A DNA stretch of 64,000 nucleotides from Leptobrachium leishanense (GCA_009667805.1 CM019063.1:55660881-55724880); one strand, 5' to 3'; positions 36,074-52,137 are shown, counted from the first letter of the stretch. Notes: generated by a model from the letters alone, not told the origin. Made by a program: numbers and translations.

Positions 36074-36683
36074 TTAAAGGGATACTCTAGGCAACATGAC
36101 CACCTAAGCTTTTTTAGGTGGTCATGATGCCCTGAGTATGCTCTTGTCTTTCCCCCCTCCCTCCGCTCAGCCGATTGGCTGAAACAGCTGAGAGGCGCGG
36201 AGGACTTTACTCCGCCCTCCCAGCTGTCAGTCAGCAGAGCGGGATTCATATTTCCCGGTTCTGCCGACCATTGCCGAGTAGGAGACGTCATCGCGCTGAA
36301 AGCGCGATGACGTCTCCAACTCGCCGCAGTAGCTGGCGGCAGCGAGCTACCAGCATAGTCTGCGGCTGGGATTAGTGTTGCGCGTAACACTAATCCAAGA
36401 AGAGGAAGCCTGCTGATTGGCTGGCTTACGTGAGAGGCGCGCATGCGCGCCTCTCACGTAAACCATTAGTCAAGTTCAACATTTTCAGGACGGGAGCGGA
36501 AGAGGAGGGAGGTGAGTATAAAAATATAAAAGACTCCATTGGAAACAAGTGGTTTTTAGGGTAAGTATTACAGTAAAAAAAAAAATATATATATATATAC
36601 ACACACACAATAACTAGGTAGGGAATAGGTATATTTTAATGTAAAAAAAAGGGGGGGATTTTTATCCTAGAGTGTTCCTATAA
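36074..36683 (+). mobile_element. TTAA MITE family B, copy 1
   Basis: It begins TTAAAGGGATACTCTAGG and ends CCTAGAGTGTTCCTATAA. Just inside the left end is a hairpin GACCACCTAAG...CTTAGGTGGTC-like. The central block (gcgggattcatatttcccgg, ggagacgtcatcgcgctgaa) is the reverse complement of the same block in the copies at 39368 and 49981. It lies upstream of the first alternative last exon. It is noncoding. Confidence 0.85.
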
Positions 36684-36787
36684 CCAAAGGAGGACCACCT
36701 GACGCAGCACGGGTCCAACAAATGCAGCCGTGATTTAACACCATGACCAGTTGCAGTGGATGCTTGGACCCGTCGGGCTAATCAGTA

Positions 36788-37053
36788 CTTACAAGGGTTG
36801 TGGTGGAGGACAAAAAGTGAGATAAAAAGCCTCCACACTATAATTAGACCCAGGATGCATAAAAGTGAGACAGATATCATTTGCATATCCTACCCAGAGT
36901 TCCTTGCTGCATATGGGGAATGTGGCACAGGAGCTCTGGGATGCAATTCTTTGAATTGCTGTGATGTGCAAGTGGTTTCTGCAATAATAAACACTTATTA
37001 TAGTATGGAGGCTTTTTATCTCACTTTTTGTCCTCCACCACAACCCTTGTAAG
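36788..37053. mobile_element. Foldback MITE with 48-bp perfect arms
   Basis: The left arm starts CTTACAAGGGTTGTGGTGGA and the right arm is its exact complement ending ACAACCCTTGTAAG. The interior resembles 35760-35935 in reverse. It is noncoding. Confidence 0.85.
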
Positions 37054-37240
37054 TATATATATATTTTTTTATTTGCAAAGTATTTTACCAGGAAGGATAA
37101 ATTAATATTTCTCTCGTTTTCAAGTATGTCCTGGATTCAAGAACATTGAATTGTTACAGAAATACAAAGTAATAAATGCAAGATATTTAAAAAAAACACA
37201 AATATACAGATTAACACAGAAAATAAATATGTAGGAAATA

Positions 37241-37951
37241 GTTACTATGTTACATGTTTACAGGTGCATTCTGTATATAGTCACTATGTTACATGTTTAC
37301 AGGTGCATTCTGTATATAGTCACTATGTTACATGTTTACAGGTGCATTCTGTATATAGTCACTATGTTACATGTTTACAGGTGTATTCTGTATATAGTCA
37401 CTAGGTTATATGTTTACAGGTGTATTCTGTATAAAGTCACTATGTTACATGTTTACAGGTGTATTCTGTATATAGTTACTATGTTACATGTTTACAGGTG
37501 TATTCTGTATATAGTCACTAGGTTACATGTTTACAGGCGCATTCTGTATATAGTCACTATGTTACATGTTTACAGGTGCATTCTGTATATAGTCACTGTT
37601 ACATGTTTACAGGTGCATTCTGTATATAGTCACTGTGTTACATGTTTACAGGTGTATTCTGTATATAGTCACTATGTTACATGTTTACAGGTGCATTCTG
37701 TATATAGTCACTATGTTACATGTTTACAGGTGCATTCTGTATATAGTCACTATGTTACATGTTTACAGGCGCATTTTGTATGTAGTCACTATGTTACATG
37801 TTTACAAGTGCATTCTGTATATAGTCACTGTTACATGTTTACAGGCGCATTCTGTATATAGTCACTATGTTACATGTTTACAGGTGCATTCTGTATATAG
37901 TCACTATGTTACATGTTTACAGGTGCATTCTGTATATAGTCACTATGTTAC
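37241..37951 (+). repeat. 39-bp minisatellite (about 18 units)
   Basis: Unit contains ACATGTTTACAGGTGCATTC and TGTATATAGTCACTATGTT. Units carry few substitutions and two have a 3-bp loss. A 39-bp unit is 13 codons, which explains the long open frames over it. The right edge abuts a truncated TTAA element. Confidence 0.95.
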
Positions 37952-38320
37952 TTATGTTGTGATTTTCCCCCCCAAAAAAAATGTACCGAGACCCCATTTC
38001 TAATTTTTTTAACAAGCGCACCCCATAGAAAATATAACCGCAATTGCTCGCATGTTAAAATGTGAAAAAAAAACACTTTACACATTGTAAATTATTAAAT
38101 TAAAATTTATTGCATTTTTTGTTATAATATACAGGCAGGACATGACGTATACATATGATAATGATTATTATGAATCTGCCGAGTCTGCTGGAAAGAACGA
38201 TATATAATATGTCTGGGTCATATAATAAAATAAGGCTTAAAAACGCATTTAAACAAGATGAGCGAAACGGGTAAAAATGAGCTCAGCACAGAGGCGGGAA
38301 ATGCCTCAGCAGCGAAAGGG
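37952..38320 (+). mobile_element. TTAA element fragment (right end)
   Basis: The interior matches 11290-11580 (accgagaccccattt, aacaagcgcaccccata, gaacgatatataatatgtctg). The right end CAGCAGCGAAAGGG is followed by TTAA at 38321-38324, as at 14274-14291. The left half is missing. Confidence 0.8.
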
Positions 38321-38511
38321 TTAAGAAGAATTTTTTAACCACTTGTTGACCTAAGTCCTTGAGTGCATCCCCCACATTGAAGATATATATATACCGTCTA
38401 TTGAAACAACATCCATCTTTTTTGCCGATATGTTTCGTGCAGGATATTTAAGAGAACTTCAGTTGGTAACGTGATTTTGTTGGGAAACATTTTCTTCCAG
38501 TACTTTGTTGA

Positions 38512-38658
<147 letters not shown>

Positions 38659-38659
38659 G

Positions 38660-39367
38660 TGTAGGAATTTGCATACATAAATATGTTTTGTTATTGAATC
38701 GCTGATTATTCAATGTTTATACTGAAATGCAGGCAGATTTCACCCCGACACATCATGCACCCCCCCCCCGATACCGCACAACCGTATACCCACACCTCAA
38801 TATACACATGATCTTTTACACATGGGACGGACTGACATTTCACATACTTTGGGATTGTTTAATTGCCCAAATATATTATTTCAGGCTTCTTGATCCGCCT
38901 AAATAGTTGTGGAAATGTTCTAATATAATACGTTTCTGTTTTCGACTTCTTGGATTTTTTTTAGGGTAAAATTTCAAGTTTTTTGGGTTATAGTGTTTGG
39001 GGACAGGACCAGTCCTAGAGACACCTTTGTCCACTTTCCTATATAAAACCAAAGGATATAATTTGTGAGAATCCCTTCTCCCACCTTCGACTGAGTCTTC
39101 ACATAATCTATTGAAGGAACATTCGACTTAAAACTACCCCCCCTCTCCTCATTTTGCCACTAAATAATTAAGCAGATGCTGCTGCCAGCCTCTGCTCCCT
39201 TTTTTTAAAATTATTTTCTAGGTGAATTTACTTACCTTTTGTCCCTCATCTCCTGCTGCTCCTCCTCTTCAGCTCAGGGGCTTCTAAAATCCAGAGGTCC
39301 CTGCAGCTTTTCTACACCATTTAAGCACCTACGCAGATTGTGTAGCGTAAGAAATGCAAATTGCACT
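38660..39367. other. Sequence after terminal exon A; nothing recognised
   Basis: Probable 3' untranslated or intronic sequence. A poly-C run occurs at about 38761-38769. No open frame or transposon end is supported until 39368. Confidence 0.4.
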
Positions 39368-39913
39368 TTAAAGGACCACTCTAGGCTCAAAATGAGCCAC
39401 CCTTTTTTATTCTTTATATTAATCCTAATGCCCTACCAAGTTGTTTTACCTTTTTTTTTTTTAAACTATATACTTGCCTGCGTTTTAAGGCATTTTCCCC
39501 ACGGAAGTTTTTTCTTTGTCCCGCGCCGCCCTCTTCTTCCATGCGAACCAGGAAGTTGGCGCCACCTTCTTTGATTTAGTGTTACGCGCAAGAGGATGCG
39601 CGCAACACTAATCGCAGCCGCAGACTATGCTGGCGGCTCGATCCCGCCAGCTACTGCGGCGAGCTGGAGACGTCATTGTGCTGAAAGCGCGAGGACGTCT
39701 CCTACTCGGCAATAGTCGGCAGAAGCAGGAAATCTGAATCCCGCTCTGCCGACTGACAGCTGGGAGGGCGGAGTAAAGTCCTCCGCGTCTCTCAGCTGTT
39801 TCAGTCGATCGGCTGAGCGGAGGGGGCGTGGGAGAAGAGACCAGGGCATACTCAGGGCATCATGACCACCTAAAAAAACTTAGGTGGTCAGGTTGCCTAG
39901 AGTATCCCTTTAA
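39368..39913 (-). mobile_element. TTAA MITE family B, copy 2 (inverted relative to copy 1)
   Basis: Left TTAAAGGACCACTCTAGG and right CCTAGAGTATCCCTTTAA ends. The hairpin TTAGGTGGTC now sits near the right end, so orientation is opposite to 36074-36683. The central block with gagctggagacgtcatt and gggagggcggagtaaagtcc is shared. It lies downstream of terminal exon A. Confidence 0.85.
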
Positions 39914-40292
39914 TCAGACAGCACTTTTAACGTGCGTTCTGCGCACTTTACGGCCGCACTAGCAGCAAATGACGGGCAATGACGGCCACTATACGAAGTA
40001 CGGTCGCACGAAAGTGCCGCGCAACGCAAGTGAACGCATTTTCGAGAACGCAGAACCGTAGTACTGACGTACAGAGTGCGCTGCGTCCGCTGCTGTGTGA
40101 TTTGGAGACGTCAGACCCTGCTCGTGTCCGGCCATCATAACGTCCAGACACCCAAAGTTTCCTTTGGATCCGTAATCACGCTCGAAAATGCGCATCGTTG
40201 ACCGTTTTCGCGAATTCCGTGAAAAATTACGTCAATGCGTTCGGACGCACTTTTTACGTTCGCATGTAAAAATGCTTCGTTTGACCCTAGCC
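39914..40292. mobile_element. PIF/Harbinger MITE fragment
   Basis: The right end TTTGACCCTAGCC followed by TAA matches 20942. The interior gcactagcagcaaatgacgg and gatttggagacgtcagac also match the coding Harbinger. The left terminus is lost at the junction with the family B MITE. Confidence 0.8.
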
Positions 40293-40406
40293 TAATACAG
40301 ACTCGCGCACGTTCGTACGCAAGTTCCATAGCGCCTGCACAGGACTGATGGATCGGAGCTACATGCGCACGCACAGAACCAATCCATTGGCTCCCTTTAT
40401 TTCAGA

Positions 40407-40590
40407 CACTCGCTAATTATTATTATTATTATTTATTAAGCGCCAACACATTCCGCAGCGCTGTACAAGGTGTAATGGGTAAAGACAGGACAATTCTACA
40501 ATACATACAGGAAGACAGGTCAGTATCCCTGCCAGCAGATACAGGAGGATACGAGGACCCTATTCCCGTGGGAATTTACACTCTAGAGCT
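40407..40590 (-). repeat. Interspersed repeat with (TTA)n end
   Basis: (ATT)n is followed by TTAAGCGCCAACACATTCCG and CAGCGCTGTACA, with a tail reading cctattcccgtgggaattta. Related sequence occurs at 44535-44670, 60040-60205 and 60532-60680. The (TAA)n end suggests a retroposon 3' tail; the family is not named with certainty. Confidence 0.6.
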
Positions 40591-41294
40591 AATAAAAGCC
40601 GGCCTGAGAAAGGTGGCATCAGCACGCTGACCAATCCGGTGACCGACAGCCGGGAAATTTAATATCCCAGCTGCTTGCATTGCTGGGGTAGGTGGAAGAA
40701 ACTCCTCTGCTTCACACCCTGTTTTTTTACTAAACTGGATAGGAGGGTGGAGGGGGACACTACATATCCTGACCACTTTAAAAAGATAAAGTGATCAAGA
40801 TGTGCAGTGTTCCTTTAATTAAAATATTCGTATAATATATTAATTGCATCCTTCAGTTCATCAGGCTAGATACAAGGGCTAAATTAGAATGTGTATATAT
40901 ATACCCACTACAAATATAAAAAAATAGAGATTAAATCTGGAATAAAATGAAAAACAAGACCCATGTGAAGATACTAAATCCGTAATAATTCTGTATTATA
41001 TACACACACAGATCTTGCCATTTTTACGTTTCGAAGTCTATTATTTTTGTGTCGGGTAATTACCTTATCTGTTGCAAAACACACACACGATCACACAGAC
41101 GATGTATCAGTATCCTGCTTGGTAAACCATCAATATGGTGAACACACACATATACTAAGATGTGTATATGCTAACAAATACGCTCGGTACTATATTCAGA
41201 TTTTATAACCATAGAATCATTTTAAAAGTGACACTAATATTAACACAATACATGGAATACGGTGCAAATATTTATTAGATATAAAAGAAGACAT
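40591..41294. other. Intergenic/intronic sequence, nothing recognised
   Basis: A/T-rich with scattered short CA runs (41000-41160). No coding frame, RNA gene or clear transposon end. Confidence 0.45.
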
Positions 41295-41297
41295 TTA

Positions 41298-41990
41298 GGG
41301 CCCTATTGCAATCTTCACGCAAAAACGCTTGCGCAAAGCGTGAATTGTGCGCCCAGCATTAAACGTTAACGCGCGTAAATCAATGCTGGAATTACATCCT
41401 TTTTCATCCGTCGAGCAATAACGCGCGTAAAACGGACGCGCAGCAACGTTGCGCGCAGAAATCAGTGTGCGGACTGTTTTTTCACGCGATTCAGCCAATC
41501 AGAGTTAAGAACACAATTATCTCACGTTAAGTTTTTACACCTGTCAATCTGCACATATATGCTGCATCAATAAAAAAAAGCACTCACAACCTCTCCATTT
41601 TATTGGTTTGGGTATGTGTAGAATGTGTAACTATACTTTGCTGCGTATTTTTTTTTTGGGCTGGTGTATTTGGTTTCAGCCAGGATGGTAGAATTTGCCA
41701 TTAACACCAGCTTTTAGGAGTCGCTAAAATTATGCGCGCAAAGGCAGTGCGTTACAAACTGCGCATAGATTGTAATACCATCCGCATAGCAGCGCACAAA
41801 CGCATTTGCGCTCACAATGTTAAGTATAGGACGCGTGACGTACAGTAAGCTTGTGCAGCGTTCGAGGCAGGTTCACCCGCGATAGACGATTACGTGCGTT
41901 TGTTGCGCTGACATTGTAATACGACGTTCAGCGCAAAGGGTTTTACCACTCGCGTTAATGCGTTTTTGCGCGAAGAATGTAATGGGGCCC
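41298..41990. mobile_element. Harbinger-like MITE with GGGCCC ends, copy 1
   Basis: Left GGGCCCTATTGCAATCTTC and right GAATGTAATGGGGCCC are inverted, flanked by TTA on both sides (41295-41297 and 41991-41993). The interior is rich in gcgcaa and acgcgcgt words. A second copy with TAA flanks is at 61992-62705. It is noncoding. Confidence 0.78.
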
Positions 41991-42233
41991 TTACTTTCCC
42001 TATTTTTCATGAACAGTTACATCACATGTTGTTGCACGGCAACCAGAAAGGATTATAGCTAAAATACACTCCACTGTGCAGAAAGCAGCTCGCTACTTGG
42101 CTTGTAGCCATGAAGGGTGGGATAGCGCTTGGAGTGCATGTGCACCTGTTGGACACAATTTGCATCTAAAGTCACCTAAAAACCATAGGGCAGTATTCCA
42201 TAGTGAACGCTGACAGGAGCTTTTGGATATGTA

Positions 42234-43868
<1,635 letters not shown>

Positions 43869-43870
43869 TA

Positions 43871-45239
43871 AGTGTTACCCACCAGGATAAGAGACTTGAA
43901 CGCCCCCCATATGACCTTCCTAACGCTAAACCCGTAAGAAATCACTTAGCACAACAGTTTTTGCACGACTGTCCACGAACTTACTGTACTTTGCGCTCCC
44001 ATGTTAAGTATAGGATGCGCAAACAGTAATTAGCGTTAAGATAAGTAAGGTATTACAAAGTGCTAGCGCTAATTACGGCATGGATGCACAAGCCAAAATG
44101 TTAGCCACTCAGAACAGCTGGTACTTATTTATTCTGCTTTTGCAAAGCCATTTAGCAGCCCCTAAACAACCCCCTATAAATCTCATACTCACCTCTCATC
44201 CCACGGCGAGATTGGTAGCCCGATCCGCCGTTTCTGGCCGCGAGCAGCGTGAGACTGGGGAAGAAATAGTTCCCAGTTTCCCTCACTCTGCGGCTCGGGA
44301 GTGAGATCGCGCAGTGTTCGTGGCCCAGAAGCGCAACCCTCCATGGAGTCCTATGGACTCCAGGAGTTAATACTTGTGGTGGTGCGGAAGCCCTACCGCG
44401 AATATCCCAACGGGTAGCGCCTGTCCTGGAATATCGCGCTAAAATGGGGACGCTACGGGGAAAACTGCAGGTGCAGATTTTCCCCGTTGGCGTCCGCGTG
44501 TTAGTGCGAACTACGGAATATGGCCCATATTATTTCAAACAGTTACCAGTATTTATAAAACACCAACAAGTTCCGTAACGCTGTACAATGGGTGAGACAG
44601 ATAGAACAAATATACGTACAAGTCGAACACACAGAACGGCAGTAAGGCCCTGCTCGAGAGTTTACAATCTAAGAAACAGGTAACGCCACATAGACCGTAA
44701 CACAATCTGCCTGCATTTCTGTATTTAAATTTTTATTTAACACAATAATAACACCTGCATGTTTTTAATGTGTGGCACATTACCACTAACAAAACATAAG
44801 ACTAACCCTGCCAAATCCGCCATGGGGTGAACTGCTCTTTGTTGCTGTTTGTTTTCAGTCTGTGCTTAATCTTAACCTTTGCAACACGTTTGTTTTATAT
44901 TATGACGTTTAATATGTATTTTAACGAACGTTCAAGAGTAAATCTACTGTAAGTACAGCGAAAACGACGTGATTGGTTAAAGCCGTATATTGATGGGCAG
45001 CTTTGCGATCCTTCATTCAAACCTGACCGAGGCGAGGACCATGTTAATGTTCTTCACAAATTTCTGGGCTACCTGCTTACTCATTAGCAGGAGTACTGAG
45101 TGTAAAATCTCCATCCTATTCCTTAAATAGATGTATTTTTTTCCATTTATTATCTGAGCTTCATGTAACCTTTTAACCCCATGCATTACTGCGAACGGCC
45201 TTATTTTAGTTCATTTGTCTTAATACATAGTAAAAGGCT
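43871..45239. other. Repeat-rich sequence without genes
   Basis: 44040-44530 has words (gcgctaattacggc, gcgctaaaatgggg) shared with 47690-48000, 51100-51360 and 60470-61270, probably one decayed MITE family. 44535-44670 resembles the interspersed repeat at 40407. No open frame is supported. Confidence 0.4.
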
Positions 45240-46914
45240 CATCATTCCTGATGTGAACTGGAAAACAAAAACAGCTGGGTGCACCAGAAGTACAAATATT
45301 CTAAACTCCCTACTGGGATTATCTCTAACACAAATAGTTGAGGAGCCGACCCGTAAAGAGGCCATATTGGATTTAATACTCACAAATGGAGGTTTGGGTT
45401 CGGACGTTGTTGTAGGTGAAAATTTGGGATCTAGTGATCACCAGTCAGTATGGTTTAATATAAGAACAGGGATGGAGCCGCACCACACAAAAACAAAAGT
45501 TTTAGACTTTAAAAAAACAGATTTTTCTAAAATTAGATTTTGTGTGAAGGAGTCATTATCAGACTGGAGGAGTTTAAAGGGAGTCCAGGAGAAATGGGAT
45601 TATTTAAAGGAGGCATTATTGAAGGCCACAGGCAATTGCATTCGGCTTGTTAGCAAAAACAAAAAAAGGGAAGAAACCACTGTGGTACTCTGCAGAAGTG
45701 GCCAAAATAGTGAAGAACAAAAAGATAGCATTCAATAATTATAAATAAACTCAGTGAAGAAGATAGGCAAACCTATAAGATTAGGCAGAAAGAGGCAAAG
45801 CAATTTATAAGAGCTTCCAAAGCACACGCAGAAGAGAAAATAGCTCAGTCAGTAAAAAAGGGGGACAAAACATTTTTTAGATACATAAACGAGAAAAGAA
45901 AAATAAAACAAGGATTAGTTAGATTAAAAACAAAGGAAGGAAGGTATGTAGAAGAGGATAAAAGTCTCGCTGACTGCCTCAATGAATATTTTTGTTCAGT
46001 CTTTGCAGAAGAAAAAGAAGGAAAGGGACCTCCGTTTGGAGGAAACCCATACGAGACATTTGCATATCAGTTTACAGAGGAGGAGGTTCTACAGCAGCCG
46101 TCTAAAGTAAAGACAAATAAGTCGATGGGGCCTGATGGGATCCACCCTAAATTATTAAAAGAGCTCAGTGATGTAATAGCAAAACCGTTAACAGATTTAT
46201 TTAACCAATCCTTGCTAACGGGAGTCGTCCCAGAAGACTGGAAATTAGCAAATGTTGTGCCCATTTACAAGAAGGGTAGTAGGGAGGAATCGGGGAACTA
46301 TAGGCCAGTTAGTCTTACGTCAGTAGTGGGGAAATTAATGGAAACTATGTTAAAGGAAAGGATTGTTTAACATCTAAAAACACATAGATTACAGGATCAG
46401 AAACAACATGGGTTTACCTCAGGGAGATCATGCCAAACTAATCTTATTGATTTTTTTGATTGGGTAACAAAAATAATAGACACAGGTGGTGCAGTAGACA
46501 TTGCTTATTTAGATTTCAGTAAGATACTGTTCCGCATAGAAGGCTTATCAATAAATTGCAATCTTTGAGCTTGGATTCCAATATTGTTGAATGGATTAGG
46601 CAGTGGCTGAGTGACAGGCAACAGAGGGTTGTGGTAAATGGAGTTTATTCGGCACAAGGTCTTGTTACCAGTGGGGTATCTCAGGGGTTAGTACTTGGAC
46701 CCACTCTCTTTAATATTTTTATTAGTGATATTGCAGAAGGTATTAATGGAAAAGTATGTCTTTTTGCTGATGACACAAAGATTTGCAACAGGGTTGACGT
46801 TCCTGGAGGGATCAGCCAAATGACAAATGATTTAGGTAAACTAAAAAAATGGTGGGAGCTGTGGCAATTGAGTTTTAATGTGGATAAGTGCAAGATATTA
46901 ACCTTGGGTTAATT
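45240..46914 (+). pseudogene. CR1-type LINE fragment (endonuclease end and reverse transcriptase), decayed
   Basis: The first part has an endonuclease-like tail: IPDVNWKTKTAGC, then LGLSLTQIVEEPTRKEAILD and SSDHQSVWF. The reverse transcriptase follows with GPDGIHPKLLKELSDVI, VPEDWKLANVVPIYKKGSRE, NYRPVSLTSVVGKLME, a break near 46370, then GVSQGLVLGPTLFNIFISD and LFADDTKI. Stops or shifts near 45737, 46370 and 46525-46555 break it, and the 3' end is missing after 46914. It is the plus-strand remnant of a non-LTR retrotransposon. CR1 is judged from the reverse transcriptase wording. Confidence 0.85.
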
Positions 46915-47158
46915 AGAATCAAAGCATGTGGGCTGTATAGGGCAAGTATTTTTACGACATGGTGAGGGGGAGGGGCGGCAATATGAGAGCATGGGTTTAA
47001 CAAAGCAGAGCATACATTTATTAAGAAAACAAAACAAAAAAAAACAAACAGACAAAATATTAATAGATAGATGTAAGCATAAAATATGAACAGTAGGATT
47101 AAAGTCGAGATTGTGGCGTAGAATTGCAGAAGCCATGTTGATCGCTGGTACCTTTTAA

Positions 47159-47404
47159 GTTCAGGGTTCAGAAGCAAGCGCTGTGGCAGAGGGTGATGTG
47201 ATCTTGTGGCAGGGCTTTAAGTTCAGGGTCCAGAAGCAAGTGCTGTGGCAGAGGGTGATATGATCTTGTGGCAGGGCTTTAAGTTCAGGGTCCAGAAGCA
47301 AGCGCTGTGGCAGAGGGTGATGTGATCTTGTGGCAGGGCTTTAAGTTCAGGGTCCAGAAGCAAGCGCTGTGGCAGAGGGTGATATGATCTTGTGGCAGGG
47401 CTGT
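47159..47404 (+). repeat. 62-bp tandem repeat, four units
   Basis: Unit begins AGTTCAGGGTCCAGAAGCAA and ends GATCTTGTGGCAGGGCTTTA. The four units differ at a few positions. It is noncoding. Confidence 0.92.
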
Positions 47405-47446
47405 TGAAGAGAGCATACATAATATAGTATGCAGATAGACTCAGTA

Positions 47447-47665
47447 TACACACATACTCAGCATACACACTATACATTATACACACATACTCAGCATACA
47501 CACTATACATTATACACACATACTCAGCATACACACTATACATTATACACACATACTCAGCATACACACTATACATTATACACACTATACATTATACACA
47601 CATACTCAGCATACACACTATACACACATACTCAGCATACACACTATACATTATACACACAAAGT
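47447..47665 (+). repeat. 33-bp minisatellite, about seven units
   Basis: Unit ACACACATACTCAGCATACA followed by CACTATACATTAT, with two partial units. The unit is 11 codons long, so frames on both strands stay open without being genes. Confidence 0.93.
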
Positions 47666-47689
47666 ACTCACTATACACTTAGGGCTATA

Positions 47690-49980
47690 TTACATTCTTA
47701 ACACTAATATTAACGCTCTCCTGCGTGCGCGTTAACGTTTGCTGCGGTGTTTACCGCATATTACAATCCAAACGCTAACGGGTTAAGTAACCCGTTTGCG
47801 TTTGGTACCTTTCGCTTTTCAACGTGAGGTTACTGTACTTTGCGCTCCCCATGTTAAGTATAGGGAGCGCAAAGTGTTAATCAGCGTTAGGATTACAATC
47901 TACTAACGCTGATTTACGCCTGGCTCTGGTTAGCAAAACGTTAACACAGCCTGGACTTGGTGTTAACGGATTCCGCTTTTGCAGAATCCGTTAACACCAT
48001 CCAGAAAAAATAAAAAAAACAATCGCATACACCTCCTGTCCCGCGGCTCCAACCTCCTCCTCCGTCCGGCGGGAGCAGGGAAAGACTGTCCCCCAGTCTC
48101 TCCCTGCATATCACTATGCCGACCGGCCGGATCTCGCGAAGTGAGATCCAGCTGGTCATGTGACCGGCAGGGGGAAACTCAATGGAGCCCTATGGACTCC
48201 ATCGAGTGGATGCTCGCGGCTGCGCTCAGCTAGTCTGAGGAGCGGGGGTGGGGGTGCTGCCGGCGCAATGTACAACAGTGGTGGTGATGACAGTGTGGCG
48301 GTTGTGTACAGGAGGAGGAATGCAGACAGCAACACGGGGGTGAGTCCTGCAACGGCTACGAACTGTGACTAGATGGATGATCGTCAGGTTCCCCAAACCG
48401 GTGAGCGGGAACCAGAAAAGCCTCATTTCCTCCTGGTTTCCGCTATCCGTTCAGATCAGTTCGGGCCTGCTATCCACTCAGGAGTCAGTGCATTGTCTGG
48501 GACTGAGTAGGGACAGGAGGACAGACTGCCTCACTCGCTCACCCCTGGGGAACTGGGAGGGCAGGCGGAAAGTCACATTGACATAATATTAAATTTTAAC
48601 ACCTCTCCCCACTGACCCTGGTGGTACACAGATGTGGTCTTAAGAGACAAGTTGCCTGACTGCCAATGAGGATCAGGCCCAAGCGGCACATGTGCCTTGA
48701 TCTCTCTCCCGCTTTTCCACTCTCCGCCACCCAGAATTTGCCGCCTGGAGCCATGGCTCCTACATGACCCATGGTCAGACTGGCCCCGCTCTCCTGTCAC
48801 TATTTGGATTCTAGTTTTCTGAAATGCCGGTGTTTGTCGTAGCTGAAATACCAGCAATTTTCTCCATTATTTGCCACATTGGCAAACACCAGCACTTGGT
48901 GAGTATCCCCTATTGTGTTCTATAAGAAGGAATATTTAAATCCATTATGGCTTGCAGGGCAGAGTCGTGGCTAACAGATATTTCTTATTGCGGTAACATG
49001 GATGTCCCTGTGGTCTGCTCACCAGAGGTCAAGTTAAAGGGAAACTCTATTTTCTGCTAATTTTTCTTTCTTGCCGTAGAGTTGATCGGTTTAGATCATT
49101 TTATAATTTAATAATTAATTGTTAAGCATCTTCCCAAATCCCCAGCTAGTATCTGGACGTGATTGTAAATTGTAAGCCAACATTACAAAAAAATCAGAAA
49201 CACTGTATGGAATCCTGCTTTATTTCGCAGTCTGGTATTTTGTAATACAATCTGATATCCAGCTGTAATCCAGCTAGCATTTCGAAACTGGGGGGGGGGG
49301 GGGGGAAGGACGCAGCAGGGGAGCCATGAGTCTCATGCTGCAGCAGCAGCACCAGCAGCATATATGCTGGGAGATGCTGCACACCGCTTTGTGAGGGACA
49401 CACTGTGCTGCACCAACGTTTGTCTCACTGACCCTATGCAGCATGTCACATGCTGGAGGTGCACAGTGTGTTCCATTGCAACCTTTGCTGGTGCGGCAGC
49501 CCACGGAGGAGTTCTGGAGCAAAAGAGGTCCAGTAAACATGAGTGAAAATTTCTTGAAGATTCTGGTCTTTGGAGTCTACCAGATTTTAGAATTCTCGAT
49601 AATGGCTGCGCTACCTTTGTTTATTTTGCAGTTGCTGTGGAACACATTTTAATCTCTGAGTGACGTAATGTAATTTACTAACCCTGGTTTTCTTTTTATT
49701 CTGCTACTAACCTTTTCTGCTAATTTTTAAAGCACTTTGAATAAGCATTACTGTATTTTTTTGTGTTTCATTTTGCTGGAAATTTCCTTACCTTGTGTAT
49801 ACTCTTGATTAATCAAACCGTGTTTTCAATTTTCACTTAAAAAGCTTCTTTAATTTCTCAGCTAATGTTTTAATATTTATTGTTTTTTTTCCAGTTCCTT
49901 TTTGCGCTGCGGGTGTTTCCTCTCTTAATTCTGAAATGAATGAATTTTCTCTTTCACAGACTGTCAAGAAGCTCATGTAT
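47690..49980. other. Gene-free sequence with decayed repeats
   Basis: 47690-48000 starts ACATTCTTAACACTAATATT and contains inverted 'ggattccgcttttgcagaatcc' near 47960-47990. 49284-49303 is a G run. From 48000 to 49980 nothing else is recognised and no open frame is convincing. Confidence 0.4.
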
Positions 49981-50563
49981 TTAAAGGAACACTCTAGGCT
50001 AAAAATCACCCCCCCCCCTTTTTATATTATATTATACCTAGTTATTCAGTATTATTATTATTTTTTTAATGTAATACTTACCCTAAAATCCACTTGTTTC
50101 CAACGGCGTTTTTTTTTTCATACTCACCTCCCTCCTCTTCCGCTCCCGTCGTGGTAACTTTTCAACTTGGCTAATGGTTACGTGAGAAGAGTGCCTGCGC
50201 GCCTCTCACGTAAACCAGCCAATCAGCAGGCTTCCTCTCTTCTTTGATTAGTGTTGCGCGCAAGAGGATGCGCGCAACACTAATCTCAGCCGCTGCCGCC
50301 AGCTACTGCGGCGAGTTGGAGATGTCATCGTGCTGAAAGCCCGATGACGTCTCCTACGCGGCAATAGTCGACAGAAGCGGGAAATATGAATCCCGCTCTG
50401 CTGACTGACAGCTGGGAGGGCGGAGTAAGATCCTCTGCGTCTCTCAGCTGTTTCAGCCGATCGGCTGAGCGGAGGGAGGGGGGAAAGACCAGGGCATACT
50501 CAGGGCATCATGACCACCTAAAAAAAGCTTAGGTGGTCATGTTTCCTAGAGTATCCCTTTTAA
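49981..50563 (-). mobile_element. TTAA MITE family B, copy 3 (same orientation as copy 2)
   Basis: Ends TTAAAGGAACACTCTAGG and CCTAGAGTATCCCTTTTAA. The central block with gatgacgtctcctacgcgg and gggagggcggagtaa is shared with copies 1 and 2. It lies about 0.9 kb upstream of terminal exon B and is inverted relative to copy 1. Confidence 0.85.
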
Positions 50564-51581
<1,018 letters not shown>

Positions 51582-52137
51582 TAAATGTACATTTTAATAT
51601 CTATATATATATATATATACTGTATATATTTTGCTTGTTTTTGTTCACTTTAATAATGGTTTATGTCTGACGTCCACACTGTTACCAAACGTCAGAATGA
51701 ATGTACCATTAGAATGTCTAGTGTGAAAGCGTGTGGGGTCTCAGTCTGAAGAATCACCAGGCCCGGAGTTAGATTTCTAGATTTATCTCGTTGGATGAGT
51801 TTTGTACAAGTAGGACATGCTACGACTGGCCGACCATGTAAGCGAGTGACGCCAAGCAACGAACACCATATCAATCGTGACATTTCCTGCCAGCTGAATT
51901 CAAATCCAGGAAAAAGAATCCAATAACGCTTCTACTTGGTCACATTTCCATCTTCACCAAACTTATGAGGTTATGGCCGTGACTGGTCATGAAAATGATG
52001 TCATCAAATCAAGACAGATGAGAACTCTGCACAAAGCAATGTAAAGTTTCATGGCTACAAAGGAATGTCATTGCGGTTCTAGACATATGCTGCAGTTTAT
52101 AATATGTATGTCCTTCATATAAATTAACTGGTTTTAT

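Noticed and set aside
37247..38003. Frames with repeating HVYRCILYIVTML
   Set aside because: The 39-bp unit is 13 codons long; pure repeat translation.
47223..47701. Frames over the 33-bp and 62-bp repeats
   Set aside because: Periodic peptides from tandem units.
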